Assembly: GCA_031271075.1 (NCBI GenBank)
Contig: JAISWN010000112.1
Coordinates: forward strand, 1-5,933
Source of the DNA: Treponema sp.
GTDB lineage: Bacteria > Spirochaetota > Spirochaetia > Treponematales > Breznakiellaceae
Direction of reading: 5' to 3'
DNA: 5,933 nucleotides
Made by a program: the position numbers and the translations under genes. Below the pieces are notes generated by a model that was given only the letters and a program-made list of their open reading frames with translations, was not told the DNA's origin and ran no database searches. Below are positions 1 through 5,933 of this stretch, piece by piece (the stretch's first letter is position 1; every line of letters begins with the position of its first letter).

Positions 1-294
1 CGTAAGGCCGTTTAATTTCTTTTTTAGTTCCAGATAGACCGTATCACCGGGATGAGGAATTCCGTAACTTCGCAGCCGCAGTTTTTCTTTATACGCCGAT
101 TTGCCCGATACTTTTCGGGTTATTTCAAAATTTTCGTTATCATAATAAATAGAATAGATGGTGCTGGGCCCGTATTCATCGGGGCGGGTAAATTCATCCA
201 GGATTTTTAAGACCGCGTAATATTGAAAGTTATTAAGCAAATATTTTTGTTCATACCGCTGAAAATAGACGGCGCTTGAAAGCTGATTCCCCAT
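1..294 (-). CDS. VTC-domain (polyphosphate polymerase-like) protein, N-terminal part, cut by the window edge
   Basis: The 98 visible residues start at an ATG at 294 and stay open to the left edge. They look like the start of a VTC domain, the CYTH-superfamily fold of the yeast Vtc4 polyphosphate polymerase and of many bacterial homologues. Visible signs are RYEQKYLL (residues 13-20), the IYSIYYD strand (46-52) where the family has a Ser-Leu-Tyr-Phe-Asp-like stretch, the basic strand KLRLRSY (71-77), and LELKKKLNG (88-96). In this fold the alternating Arg/Lys and Glu residues line a tunnel that binds nucleotide and polyphosphate. No signal peptide is visible, so a cytoplasmic catalytic domain is likely. 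The start is well supported by AAGGAGG six bases upstream. The gene is much AT-richer (about 40 % G+C) than the genes to its right. In other bacteria such genes often lie beside DUF4956 membrane proteins and CotH-like kinases; any such partner would be outside the window. Polymerase activity is inferred from the family; the C-terminal catalytic residues are not visible. Confidence 0.8.
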   Translation of the reverse strand, partial: MGNQLSSAVYFQRYEQKYLLNNFQYYAVLKILDEFTRPDEYGPSTIYSIYYDNENFEITRKVSGKSAYKEKLRLRSYGIPHPGDTVYLELKKKLNGLT

Positions 295-300
295 TCAAAA

Positions 301-307
301 CCTCCTT
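301..307 (-). promoter_or_regulatory. Strong Shine-Dalgarno site of the VTC-domain gene
   Basis: On the minus strand this reads AAGGAGG, a full anti-Shine-Dalgarno match, with six bases between it and the ATG at 294. It fixes the start of the VTC-domain gene. It contrasts with the two divergent genes at 2865 and 2915, which have no such site. Confidence 0.8.
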
Positions 308-426
308 GTTAAAATACTGCCCCAAAGTGAAAAAAAATACAAGCGGATAGGCGAAGAATTTTGTAACTCTTCAGTCGTATCAGGATTTTACTCGAATTAT
401 TGCGATAAACAGCACAAATTTTCATC

Positions 427-447
427 AAAACGCAATCTTTTCATTGC
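427..447 (-). terminator. Weak hairpin just after thiI, possible terminator
   Basis: On the minus strand, right after the thiI stop, GCAAT (447-443) pairs perfectly with ATTGC (436-432) across a six-base loop, followed by G and four T (430-427). The stem is only five base pairs and the T run is short, so this is at best a weak intrinsic terminator. Some thiI transcripts may read on toward the VTC-domain gene, which is co-oriented 154 bases downstream. I see no convincing -35/-10 pair for the VTC gene in the 295-448 gap. Confidence 0.25.
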
Positions 448-448
448 T

Positions 449-1696
449 CTATTGTCCAAAAAGGCCCAAACCAACCGGATGAAGGTCCCCGGCGGGAAAC
501 CCGCATTTTTCCAGAATTTTTTTGTCCAGTGCCTCTTCGATAAGGGGGCCCAGTTCCAGTTTTTCGTAGAGTTCCCCGGCTTCCCCCGCCCTGCCCCGCA
601 GGACCGGGTGGGGAGGGCTGAAGAGAACGCAGCAGTCCTGGTAGGGCAGGATGGAGGTCTCGTATGTTCCGATGGCCTCGGCCCTCCGGATGATGTCCTC
701 CTTGTCCAGGCCGATAAGGGGCCTGAGTACCGGAAGGGAGACTCTGCTCTGGGTGCAGCTTACGTTTTCCACCGTCTGGCTGGCCACCTGGGAGAGGCTT
801 TCTCCGGTGATAAGGCACTTGGCCTTGATCCGCCGGGCAAGTTTTTCCGCGCACTCCATCATGGCCATCCGGAGGAGGACGGTGAGCCAGGGTTCCGGGG
901 CCCGCTCCTTTATCCGCAGTTCCACAGCGGTAAAACCCGCCGTATAAAGCCTGAGCCCCAGGGCGTAACGGCCCAGGATGGAGGCCAGGCGGATCGCCTT
1001 CTGCCGGGCCTCTTCCGAAGTGTAGGGGGAGGCGTGAAAGTAGAGCCCGTCGATGCCCATGCCCCGGGAGGCCATCATAAAGCCCGCCACCGGGGAATCA
1101 ATGCCCCCCGAAAGCAGGAGAAGCCCCCGGCCCGCGGTTCCCACCGGCAGGCCCCGGAGGCCCCTGCGGGCCATGGCAAAGACGTAGGCCTTTTCCCGTA
1201 TCTCCACCTCGATAAGGGCCTGGGGAGACCGCACGTCCACTTTAAGCCCCGGAACCGCCTCCTCCACGGCCCGGCCGGCCCGGCAGCGGATGCCGTAGGA
1301 GTCCAGGGGGAAGCTCTTGTCGGTTCTGCGGGCCTCGATCTTGAAAGAGGACACCCCTTTCCCAAAGAGGCTTTTCCCTTCCTCCACACAGGCGCCGATG
1401 AGGGCCTCCACGTTCTTTTCGCATTTCCGGGTTCTGGCCCAGCCGGCGATGCCCAGGGTATGGGCCAGGGCGTCTTCCACCTCCCCCTCCGCCCCCGGGG
1501 GGCAGCGCACAAAGAAGCGGCCGTTCGCGGTCTCTACCTGGCCGCCCCAGGGGCGGATCAGGGCCAGGATGTTCCGTTTCAAGACCTGTTCAAAGCTCCG
1601 CCGGTTCCCGCCCTTCAGGGTAAGTTCCCCCAGTTTGAGGATGTAGCGCGGCGTTTCCCCGGCCCTTTCCCCGCCGGGGGTACTGTTCAGAGGAAT
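449..1696 (-). CDS. thiI: tRNA 4-thiouridine synthase ThiI (tRNA sulfurtransferase), no rhodanese domain
   Basis: ThiI adenylates U8 of tRNA and replaces its oxygen with sulfur to give 4-thiouridine; in some bacteria it also supports thiazole synthesis for thiamine. Numbered from the ATT at 1696 (415 residues), the order is: N-terminal ferredoxin-like segment YILKLGELTLKGGNRRSFE (18-36); THUMP domain with FKIEARRTDKSFP (118-130); and PP-loop ATPase domain with LLLLSGGIDSPVAGF (192-206). YQDCCVLFSPPHP (352-364) holds the Cys pair (355/356) that I align, from memory, with E. coli catalytic Cys344. The protein ends soon after, so the C-terminal rhodanese domain of the E. coli enzyme is absent, as in Bacillus-type ThiI of about 400 residues. 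No ATG, GTG or TTG exists between the in-frame upstream TGA and the TTG at 1582. Starting at that TTG would delete the conserved N-terminus. I chose ATT 1696 because GGGAGG lies seven bases before it. CTG 1690 (overlapping the desulfurase stop as CTGA) and ATC 1642 are alternatives. The product is near certain; the start is not. Confidence 0.93.
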   Translation of the reverse strand: MPLNSTPGGERAGETPRYILKLGELTLKGGNRRSFEQVLKRNILALIRPWGGQVETANGRFFVRCPPGAEGEVEDALAHTLGIAGWARTRKCEKNVEALIGACVEEGKSLFGKGVSSFKIEARRTDKSFPLDSYGIRCRAGRAVEEAVPGLKVDVRSPQALIEVEIREKAYVFAMARRGLRGLPVGTAGRGLLLLSGGIDSPVAGFMMASRGMGIDGLYFHASPYTSEEARQKAIRLASILGRYALGLRLYTAGFTAVELRIKERAPEPWLTVLLRMAMMECAEKLARRIKAKCLITGESLSQVASQTVENVSCTQSRVSLPVLRPLIGLDKEDIIRRAEAIGTYETSILPYQDCCVLFSPPHPVLRGRAGEAGELYEKLELGPLIEEALDKKILEKCGFPAGDLHPVGLGLFGQ

Positions 1697-2865
1697 CTGA
1701 GAACCTCCCGGATCGCCTCAAGGAGCAGATCGATTTCCCCGTCCGTGGTGGACCAGCCCTGGGAGATCCGTATCCCCTCAAGGCTCCGCTTCCTGTCCAG
1801 CCCCATGGCGGCCAGAACCGGCCGTTCCTTTTCCGAGGAGGAACAGGCGGAACCGGTGGAAACGGCGAAGCCCGCCTGATCCAGGGCGCGGACCATCACC
1901 TCCCCCGGAATTCCGGAAAAGGCGGCCTGGAGTATCCAGGGGGAGAAACGGGGGTCCTCCGGGCACCGATCTCCGGGGATAAGGACGCAGCGCCCGGTCT
2001 CCCCAAGGCCCCGGATGAGTCTTTTAAAGCGATCCTGAGCCGGTTTGAAGGCCGCCTCCTGTTTCTCCGGGAGGACGTGATCCTCAAGGCAGCGGGCCAG
2101 GGCCAGGGCGCCGGCGGTGTTCTCCGTTCCCGGCCGGACGCCCCGCTCCTGCCCCCCGCCGGAGTAGAGCGGGCTGAGGGGCCGGCGCAGGTAGAGGAGA
2201 CCGATGCCCCGGGGCCCTCCCAGTTTGTGGGCGCTCAGGGAGGCCGAATCAATGTCCCAGGCCCCCAGCCTAAGGGGGATCTTCCCCGCCGCCTGTACCA
2301 GATCGCAGTGGATGTGGACCGGCCGATCCCTCCGCCGCAGGACTGCCGAGAGGGCGGCTATATCGTTGAGGCTTCCCGTCTCGTTGTTTACCCCCATGAT
2401 CGCCGCCAGCCGGGGGGAGGGATATTTCTCCAGGGCCCTGGCCAGGCTCTCCTCGCTTACCCGGCCGTCCGGCCCCACCGGGATAATCCCGATCTCCCTG
2501 CCCAGCCGTTCCAGAACGGCGCAGTTTTCCCGTACCGAAGGGTGTTCCGCGGCGCTGTAGAGGATCTGCCCCTTCCCCTGGCGAAGCAGGAAGGAGTGGA
2601 GCGCCAGGGCGTTACTTTCGGTTCCCCCGGAGGTAAAGTAAAGATCCTTCTCCGCTACCCCCAGAACCCCGGCGCAGCGGGAACGGGCCTCCTCCAGGTA
2701 TTCCCGGGCCCTCCGGCCTTCCTGATGGAGGGACGAGGGGTTTCCGAAGATCCCTTCCGCCCCCGGATCTTCCGGAAAAGCGGGGTTTAAACCGGGAAAA
2801 TCGGGAAAGGCGGTGGCCGCCCAGTCAAAATAGTACCTTTTGGAAGGGGAAGGGGAGGGAGACAT
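1687..2865 (-). CDS. Cysteine desulfurase, NifS/IscS family, likely sulfur donor to ThiI (NifZ-like)
   Basis: This is a PLP enzyme of 392 residues (class I desulfurases are about 380-405) that converts cysteine to alanine and holds the sulfur as a persulfide. Visible motifs are the N-terminal YYFDWAATA strand (11-19), SGGTESNA (79-86), AEHPS with the PLP-stacking His108, NNET (160-163), HCDLVQAAGK with Asp188 and Gln191, SAHKLGGPRG with the PLP-binding Lys214, RGVRPGTENTAG (241-252), and STGSACSSS with the active-site Cys341. The ATG at 2865 is chosen because it lies ten residues before the conserved start of the family. The frame stays open upstream to 3069, but that extension lies antisense to thrA and resembles nothing. 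There is no clear Shine-Dalgarno site. Residues 2-8 are a Ser-Pro repeat of no known role. The stop overlaps the likely start of thiI, which suggests an operon and a role as dedicated donor, as for Bacillus NifZ. A general Fe-S cluster role is possible, but no iscU or sufU scaffold is in view. Confidence 0.92.
   Translation of the reverse strand: MSPSPSPSKRYYFDWAATAFPDFPGLNPAFPEDPGAEGIFGNPSSLHQEGRRAREYLEEARSRCAGVLGVAEKDLYFTSGGTESNALALHSFLLRQGKGQILYSAAEHPSVRENCAVLERLGREIGIIPVGPDGRVSEESLARALEKYPSPRLAAIMGVNNETGSLNDIAALSAVLRRRDRPVHIHCDLVQAAGKIPLRLGAWDIDSASLSAHKLGGPRGIGLLYLRRPLSPLYSGGGQERGVRPGTENTAGALALARCLEDHVLPEKQEAAFKPAQDRFKRLIRGLGETGRCVLIPGDRCPEDPRFSPWILQAAFSGIPGEVMVRALDQAGFAVSTGSACSSSEKERPVLAAMGLDRKRSLEGIRISQGWSTTDGEIDLLLEAIREVLRFL
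1704..1709 (-). promoter_or_regulatory. Probable Shine-Dalgarno site for thiI inside the end of the desulfurase gene
   Basis: On the minus strand this reads GGGAGG, within the last codons of the cysteine desulfurase gene. It lies seven bases before ATT 1696 and 13 bases before CTG 1690. The first distance is the usual one for initiation, so it favours ATT. The CTGA overlap with the desulfurase stop (1687-1689) favours coupling at CTG. Either way thiI translation is probably coupled to that of the upstream gene. Confidence 0.5.
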
Positions 2866-2914
2866 CGGAGTCAATGTACTGTAAACGGCGTAAAAAATAT
2901 AGTAGTATCCCTCT
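2866..2914. promoter_or_regulatory. Divergent promoter region between the cysteine desulfurase gene and thrA
   Basis: Only 49 bases separate the two start codons, and the stretch is AT-rich in a GC-rich setting. On the plus strand TATAGT (2898-2903) is a good -10 element; at 17-base spacing the -35 position (2875-2880, TGTACT) matches the consensus at only three of six bases. A start site about seven bases after TATAGT would leave a leader of around five bases for thrA. On the minus strand TACAGT (2884-2879) is a possible -10 for the desulfurase gene, without a convincing -35. Neither gene has a Shine-Dalgarno site. There is no room for a threonine attenuator leader peptide as found before E. 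coli thrA. Confidence 0.45.
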
Positions 2915-5401
2915 ATGCGGGTTTTGAAATTCGGCGGTACTTCCGTGGGAAGCCCGGCCGGCGTTGAAAAGATAATCGAAATTTTGAAAGATAAAGAGCA
3001 TAAGGACACCGCCGTGGTGGTGGTTTCCGCTTTTTCCGGGGTAACCGACAGCCTCATCGGCATAGCCAAAGATGCCGCCCCCGGCGGCGGGGACCGGCAG
3101 GGCCGGGTGAAGGATCTGCGGAAACGCCACCTGGATGTGCTGGATCATTTTGTCAAGGGCGATGAGCGGAAGGCGGCTGCCGCCGGCCTGGACGGGTTTA
3201 TCCGGGAACTAAGCCGCGTCCTGGACGGAGTAGCCATGCTGGGGGAGCTTTCCCCCCGAACCCTGGACTACGTGATGAGCTTCGGGGAGCGGCTTTCCGC
3301 CTCTCTCCTGGTCTCCATTCTCTCCTCCCGGGGTATAAAGGCCGAATTTCTTGACGCCCGGCCGCTGGTAAAAACCGACAGCGAATTCGGCAGGGCCCGG
3401 TTTCTCCCGGAGGAGACCTACGCCAATATCCGCGCCCGGTGCGGAAAAAGAGGCGGCCCCCTTTGGATATGCACCGGCTTTACCGGTTCGGACGGGGAAG
3501 GCCGCACCACCACCCTTGGCCGGGGGGGATCGGATCTGAGCGCCGCCATCTTTGGCGCGGCCCTCGACGCGGAGTTGGTGGAAATTTGGACCGATGTGGA
3601 CGGGCTCCTTACGGCGGATCCCAAAATGGTAAAAAACGCCTTCCGGATCGACACGATTTCCTATGTGGAAGCCATGGAGCTTTCCCATTTCGGCGCCAGG
3701 GTTATCTATCCCCCCACGATCCGCCCCGCCCTGGAGAAGGGTATTCCCATCAGTATCAGAAACACCTTTAATCCCGCCTGTCCGGGAACCCGTATTGCCA
3801 AAGAGGCCCCGGAGGGGGAATTCCCCATCCGGGGGATCAGTTCCATGAATTCGGTGGCCCTTGTCCGCCTCCAGGGCGCCGGCATGATGGGGGTTGCCGG
3901 CTTTTCCTCCCGGCTTTTTGGGGCCCTGGCCCGGCGCGGGATCAACGTGATCCTGATCACCCAGAATTCCAGCGAGTATTCGATCTGTTTTGCCGTCCTC
4001 CCCCCGTCCTCCTCCGCCGCGGAGGAGGCCATCTCCGGGGAATTTGAACGGGAAATTGCCTCCGGGGCCATTGAGGCGCCGGCAATCGAAGGGGATCTGT
4101 CCATCATCGCCGTGGTAGGGGCCAGGATGAAAAGCACCTCCGGCATATCCGGCAAGGTCTTCCACGCCCTGGGGCGGAACGGGATCAACGTGGTCGCCAT
4201 TGCCCAGGGCTCTTCGGAACTCAACATCTCCGCCGTGATAGCCCGGCAGGACGAGGCAAAGGCCCTTAACGCGATACACGAGGCGTTTTTTCTTTCCGCC
4301 GTTCGTTCGGTGAACCTGTTCCTCGCCGGAGTCGGGCTTATCGGCGGTACCCTGCTGGAACAGATCGCCGGGCACAGGGAGTTCCTGGCGGATCGGCACA
4401 AGATCCGGATAAACCTGGTGGGGGTGGCCGATTCCCGGCGCATGGTCTTTAACCCCGAAGGGCTGGACGCGAGAAAGATAAAGGCGATCCTCTCCGGGGA
4501 CGTTGCTTCCGGGCCGCCGGGCAAAACGGTTCCTGAACCCTACAAACTGCCCCTCTTCCTCCGGCGGATAAAGGAGATGAACCTTCCCAACACCGCCTTC
4601 TGCGACTGTACCGCCAGCGACGAGGTTTCCGCCGCCTATGGGGAGATCCTGGAATCTTCCATCCCCATCGTTACCCCCAACAAGCGGGCAAACGCCGGAA
4701 CCCTGGACTATTACCAGCGGCTTATCGGCTACTCCCGGGATCGGGGTATCCCCTACCTGTACGAAACCACGGTCTGCGCCGGCCTGCCGGTTATCTCCAC
4801 CCTGCGGGATCTGTTCCTTTCCGGAGACCGGGTACTGCGTATCCAGGCGGTGCTGTCCGGAACCCTGAGTTTTATCTTCAACAACTTCGACGGATCCAAA
4901 AGTTTTTCCGCCCTGGTACGGGAGGCCAGGGCAAAGGGCTACACCGAGCCGGATCCCCGGGACGACCTTAACGCCATGGACGCCGCCCGCAAAGCCCTTA
5001 TCCTTGCCCGGGAATGCGGCCTAAGCCTGGAATTTTCCCAGGTTGCCATAGAACCCATCCTGCCCCCGGCATGCTTCAAGGCCAGGGACGTGGATTCCTT
5101 TTTCACCGAGCTTGAGAAATCCGACGCCGGCTTTGAAAAGCGCCGCGCCCTGGCCGCCGCCGACGGCAAGGCCCTCCGTTACGTGGCTATTATCGAGGAA
5201 GGTTCCGCCAGGATCTCCCTTAGGGAAGAAACCACGGACAGCCCCTTCCGATCCCTGGTGGACGCGGACAATATCGTGGTTATCACCACCGAGCGTTACT
5301 CAAAACTCCCCATGGTTATCAAGGGGCCCGGGGCCGGCGCGGAGGTAACCGCCGGAGGGGTCTTCGCCGATATTGTGCGCATAGCCCGTACCCTGGTATA
5401 A
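2915..5401 (+). CDS. thrA: Bifunctional aspartokinase / homoserine dehydrogenase (ThrA type)
   Basis: This fused cytoplasmic enzyme phosphorylates aspartate and later reduces aspartate semialdehyde to homoserine, on the route to threonine and methionine. The 828 residues match E. coli ThrA (820) in order and length. The kinase domain (about 1-295) has KFGGTSV (5-11), SFGERLSA (122-129), TLGRGGSD (200-207) and WTDVDGLLTADP (225-236). Two ACT-type regulatory segments follow, at about 307-362 and 395-445, the second with GINVVAIAQGSSELNIS (423-439). The dehydrogenase has the nucleotide-binding AGVGLIGG (471-478), TPNKRAN (587-593), LSGTLSFIFN (647-656) and GYTEPDPRDDLNAMDAARK (675-693). In the last, Glu678, Asp689 and Lys693 align with yeast Hom6 Glu208, Asp219 and Lys223. 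Its C-terminal GVFADIVR (815-822) also matches the family. The TTVCAG at 618-623 differs from E. coli TNVGAG. Start ATG 2915 gives the canonical MRVLKFGGTS with no Shine-Dalgarno site. Threonine feedback through the ACT segments is likely from the family. No thrB or thrC is adjacent. Confidence 0.96.
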   Translation: MRVLKFGGTSVGSPAGVEKIIEILKDKEHKDTAVVVVSAFSGVTDSLIGIAKDAAPGGGDRQGRVKDLRKRHLDVLDHFVKGDERKAAAAGLDGFIRELSRVLDGVAMLGELSPRTLDYVMSFGERLSASLLVSILSSRGIKAEFLDARPLVKTDSEFGRARFLPEETYANIRARCGKRGGPLWICTGFTGSDGEGRTTTLGRGGSDLSAAIFGAALDAELVEIWTDVDGLLTADPKMVKNAFRIDTISYVEAMELSHFGARVIYPPTIRPALEKGIPISIRNTFNPACPGTRIAKEAPEGEFPIRGISSMNSVALVRLQGAGMMGVAGFSSRLFGALARRGINVILITQNSSEYSICFAVLPPSSSAAEEAISGEFEREIASGAIEAPAIEGDLSIIAVVGARMKSTSGISGKVFHALGRNGINVVAIAQGSSELNISAVIARQDEAKALNAIHEAFFLSAVRSVNLFLAGVGLIGGTLLEQIAGHREFLADRHKIRINLVGVADSRRMVFNPEGLDARKIKAILSGDVASGPPGKTVPEPYKLPLFLRRIKEMNLPNTAFCDCTASDEVSAAYGEILESSIPIVTPNKRANAGTLDYYQRLIGYSRDRGIPYLYETTVCAGLPVISTLRDLFLSGDRVLRIQAVLSGTLSFIFNNFDGSKSFSALVREARAKGYTEPDPRDDLNAMDAARKALILARECGLSLEFSQVAIEPILPPACFKARDVDSFFTELEKSDAGFEKRRALAAADGKALRYVAIIEEGSARISLREETTDSPFRSLVDADNIVVITTERYSKLPMVIKGPGAGAEVTAGGVFADIVRIARTLV

Positions 5402-5419
5402 GGCGGACAGATCCGGAAT

Positions 5420-5447
5420 TTGACATTTTCAACCGGCCCCATATAGT
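5420..5447 (+). promoter_or_regulatory. Near-consensus sigma-70 promoter of the lipoprotein gene
   Basis: TTGACA (5420-5425) is a perfect -35 element and TATAGT (5442-5447) matches the -10 consensus at five of six bases, with a 16-base spacer. Transcription would start near 5454, leaving a leader of about 11 bases with AGAGGA (5455-5460) five bases before the ATG at 5466. The promoter lies just after the thrA stop. No terminator hairpin is visible between them, so some transcripts from thrA may also read through. Confidence 0.75.
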
Positions 5448-5465
5448 TAGACATAGAGGAAGTTG

Positions 5466-5933
5466 ATGAAAAAAACCATTCTTTTGTTTAGTGTCTTTGC
5501 CGTCCTTTTTGCCGCTTGTAACTCTATTGACCTTGCCACTTACGAGGACGGGAATCTTTACGCCGAGCTGGACACCAGGGATCCCTCCATGGTTACCCTG
5601 CTGGTGTTAAACCGGGGGGATCAGGAGTATGAACTGGATCAGGGCCGCCTGAGCTATACCCGGAACGGACAGACCCTGCAGATGTCTCCCCTGGTTCTCT
5701 CTCAGACCGGTACTTCCATTCCCCCCCTGATCGTTCCGCCCCAGGCCCGGCTGAGCAGATCCTTCGCCCCGGAACAGCTTATCCGGACGGAGAACGGTAA
5801 ACTGGTGGTTCCCCAATGGGTTCCCGAAAAGCTTGAAGGCTCAGTCTTCCGCTTCGCTTACAAGACGCCGGAGGGGGAAAGGGAAATCGTGTTTCCCGAT
5901 AACCAGGAGCGGCGGCTTCTGGGGACGGTGAAG
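5466..5933 (+). CDS. Putative lipoprotein of unknown function, N-terminal part, cut by the window edge
   Basis: The 156 visible residues run off the right edge. They begin with a lipoprotein signal peptide: MKKT, a hydrophobic core (residues 5-17), then LFAAC with the lipid-accepting Cys18. Phe at -3 departs from the strict enterobacterial lipobox but fits the looser spirochaetal form. The mature part is soluble-looking with no further membrane segment. It is rich in alternating hydrophobic/polar stretches (LYAELDT 31-37, MVTLLVLNRG 42-51, KLVVPQWVP 112-120, SVFRFAYKT 126-134), which suggests beta-sheet, perhaps an immunoglobulin-like fold; this is inference from pattern only. I do not recognise the family. 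The start is supported by AGAGGA five bases upstream and by its own promoter. The gene follows thrA by 64 bases in the same direction, but nothing links it to amino acid synthesis. The signal-peptide codons are AT-rich, as is common. It is probably anchored in a membrane facing the periplasm or surface. Confidence 0.82.
   Translation, partial: MKKTILLFSVFAVLFAACNSIDLATYEDGNLYAELDTRDPSMVTLLVLNRGDQEYELDQGRLSYTRNGQTLQMSPLVLSQTGTSIPPLIVPPQARLSRSFAPEQLIRTENGKLVVPQWVPEKLEGSVFRFAYKTPEGEREIVFPDNQERRLLGTVK

Noticed and set aside
449..1582. ThiI starting at TTG 1582
   Set aside because: It would begin inside the conserved N-terminal segment and lose the KLGELTLKGGNRRSFE stretch; there is also no good ribosome site at that distance.
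452..1879. Long open frame of 475 codons on the plus strand opposite thiI and the end of the desulfurase gene
   Set aside because: Its translation is low in complexity (Gly, Pro, Ala, Arg rich) with no motif, while the minus strand encodes clear ThiI and desulfurase motifs. GC-rich third positions make stop codons rare on the antisense strand.
2866..2914. Threonine/isoleucine attenuator leader peptide before thrA
   Set aside because: There is no room for a Thr/Ile-rich leader peptide with a terminator hairpin in 49 bases, and none is visible.
2866..3069. A 68-residue N-terminal extension of the cysteine desulfurase
   Set aside because: The frame is open, but the extension is antisense to the thrA start and matches nothing in the family, whose conserved sequence begins about ten residues after the ATG at 2865.
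3209..4399. Open frame of 396 codons on the minus strand inside thrA
   Set aside because: It is the antisense shadow of a fully conserved ThrA, with a Gly/Pro-rich translation and no recognisable domain.
5402..5465. Intrinsic terminator after thrA
   Set aside because: No GC-rich stem followed by a T run is present; the gap is mostly taken up by the promoter and ribosome site of the next gene.

Overview
The window holds five genes in a divergent layout and reads mostly as ordinary bacterial chromosome. The taxon cannot be fixed from sequence alone. A relaxed lipobox (Leu-Phe-Ala-Ala-Cys) on the last gene, a VTC-domain gene and a bifunctional aspartokinase/homoserine dehydrogenase would suit a spirochaete of the Treponema group. 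This is a tentative inference: the central genes are GC-rich (hand-counted lines run about 60-72 % G+C), higher than most treponemes.

Layout. (1) 1-294, minus strand: the N-terminal part of a VTC-domain (polyphosphate polymerase-like) protein that runs off the left edge, in clearly AT-richer DNA (about 40 % G+C). (2) 295-448: an AT-rich gap with the strong ribosome binding site of that gene and a weak hairpin behind thiI. (3) 2865 down to 449, minus strand: an apparent two-gene operon, a NifS/IscS-family cysteine desulfurase followed by ThiI, overlapping slightly. (4) 2866-2914: a 49-base divergent intergenic region. (5) 2915-5401, plus strand: a full-length ThrA-type fusion of aspartokinase and homoserine dehydrogenase. 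(6) 5402-5465: a short gap with a near-consensus sigma-70 promoter. (7) From 5466 to the right edge, plus strand: the start of a lipoprotein of unknown function.

How the genes work together. The desulfurase and ThiI form a sulfur-relay pair. The first makes an enzyme-bound persulfide from cysteine. The second uses it with ATP to make 4-thiouridine in tRNA, and possibly to supply thiamine-thiazole sulfur. The pairing matches the NifZ-ThiI arrangement known from Bacillus, where ThiI lacks the rhodanese domain, as it does here. ThrA carries out the first and third steps of threonine/methionine synthesis from aspartate; it shares only the divergent promoter region with the sulfur genes.

The most notable points are the lack of any ATG, GTG or TTG start for an otherwise intact ThiI (ATT or CTG must be considered), the lack of Shine-Dalgarno sequences for both divergent genes (thrA may be nearly leaderless), and the sharp composition change near position 440. 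I found no CRISPR array, mobile element, RNA gene or clearly new system.
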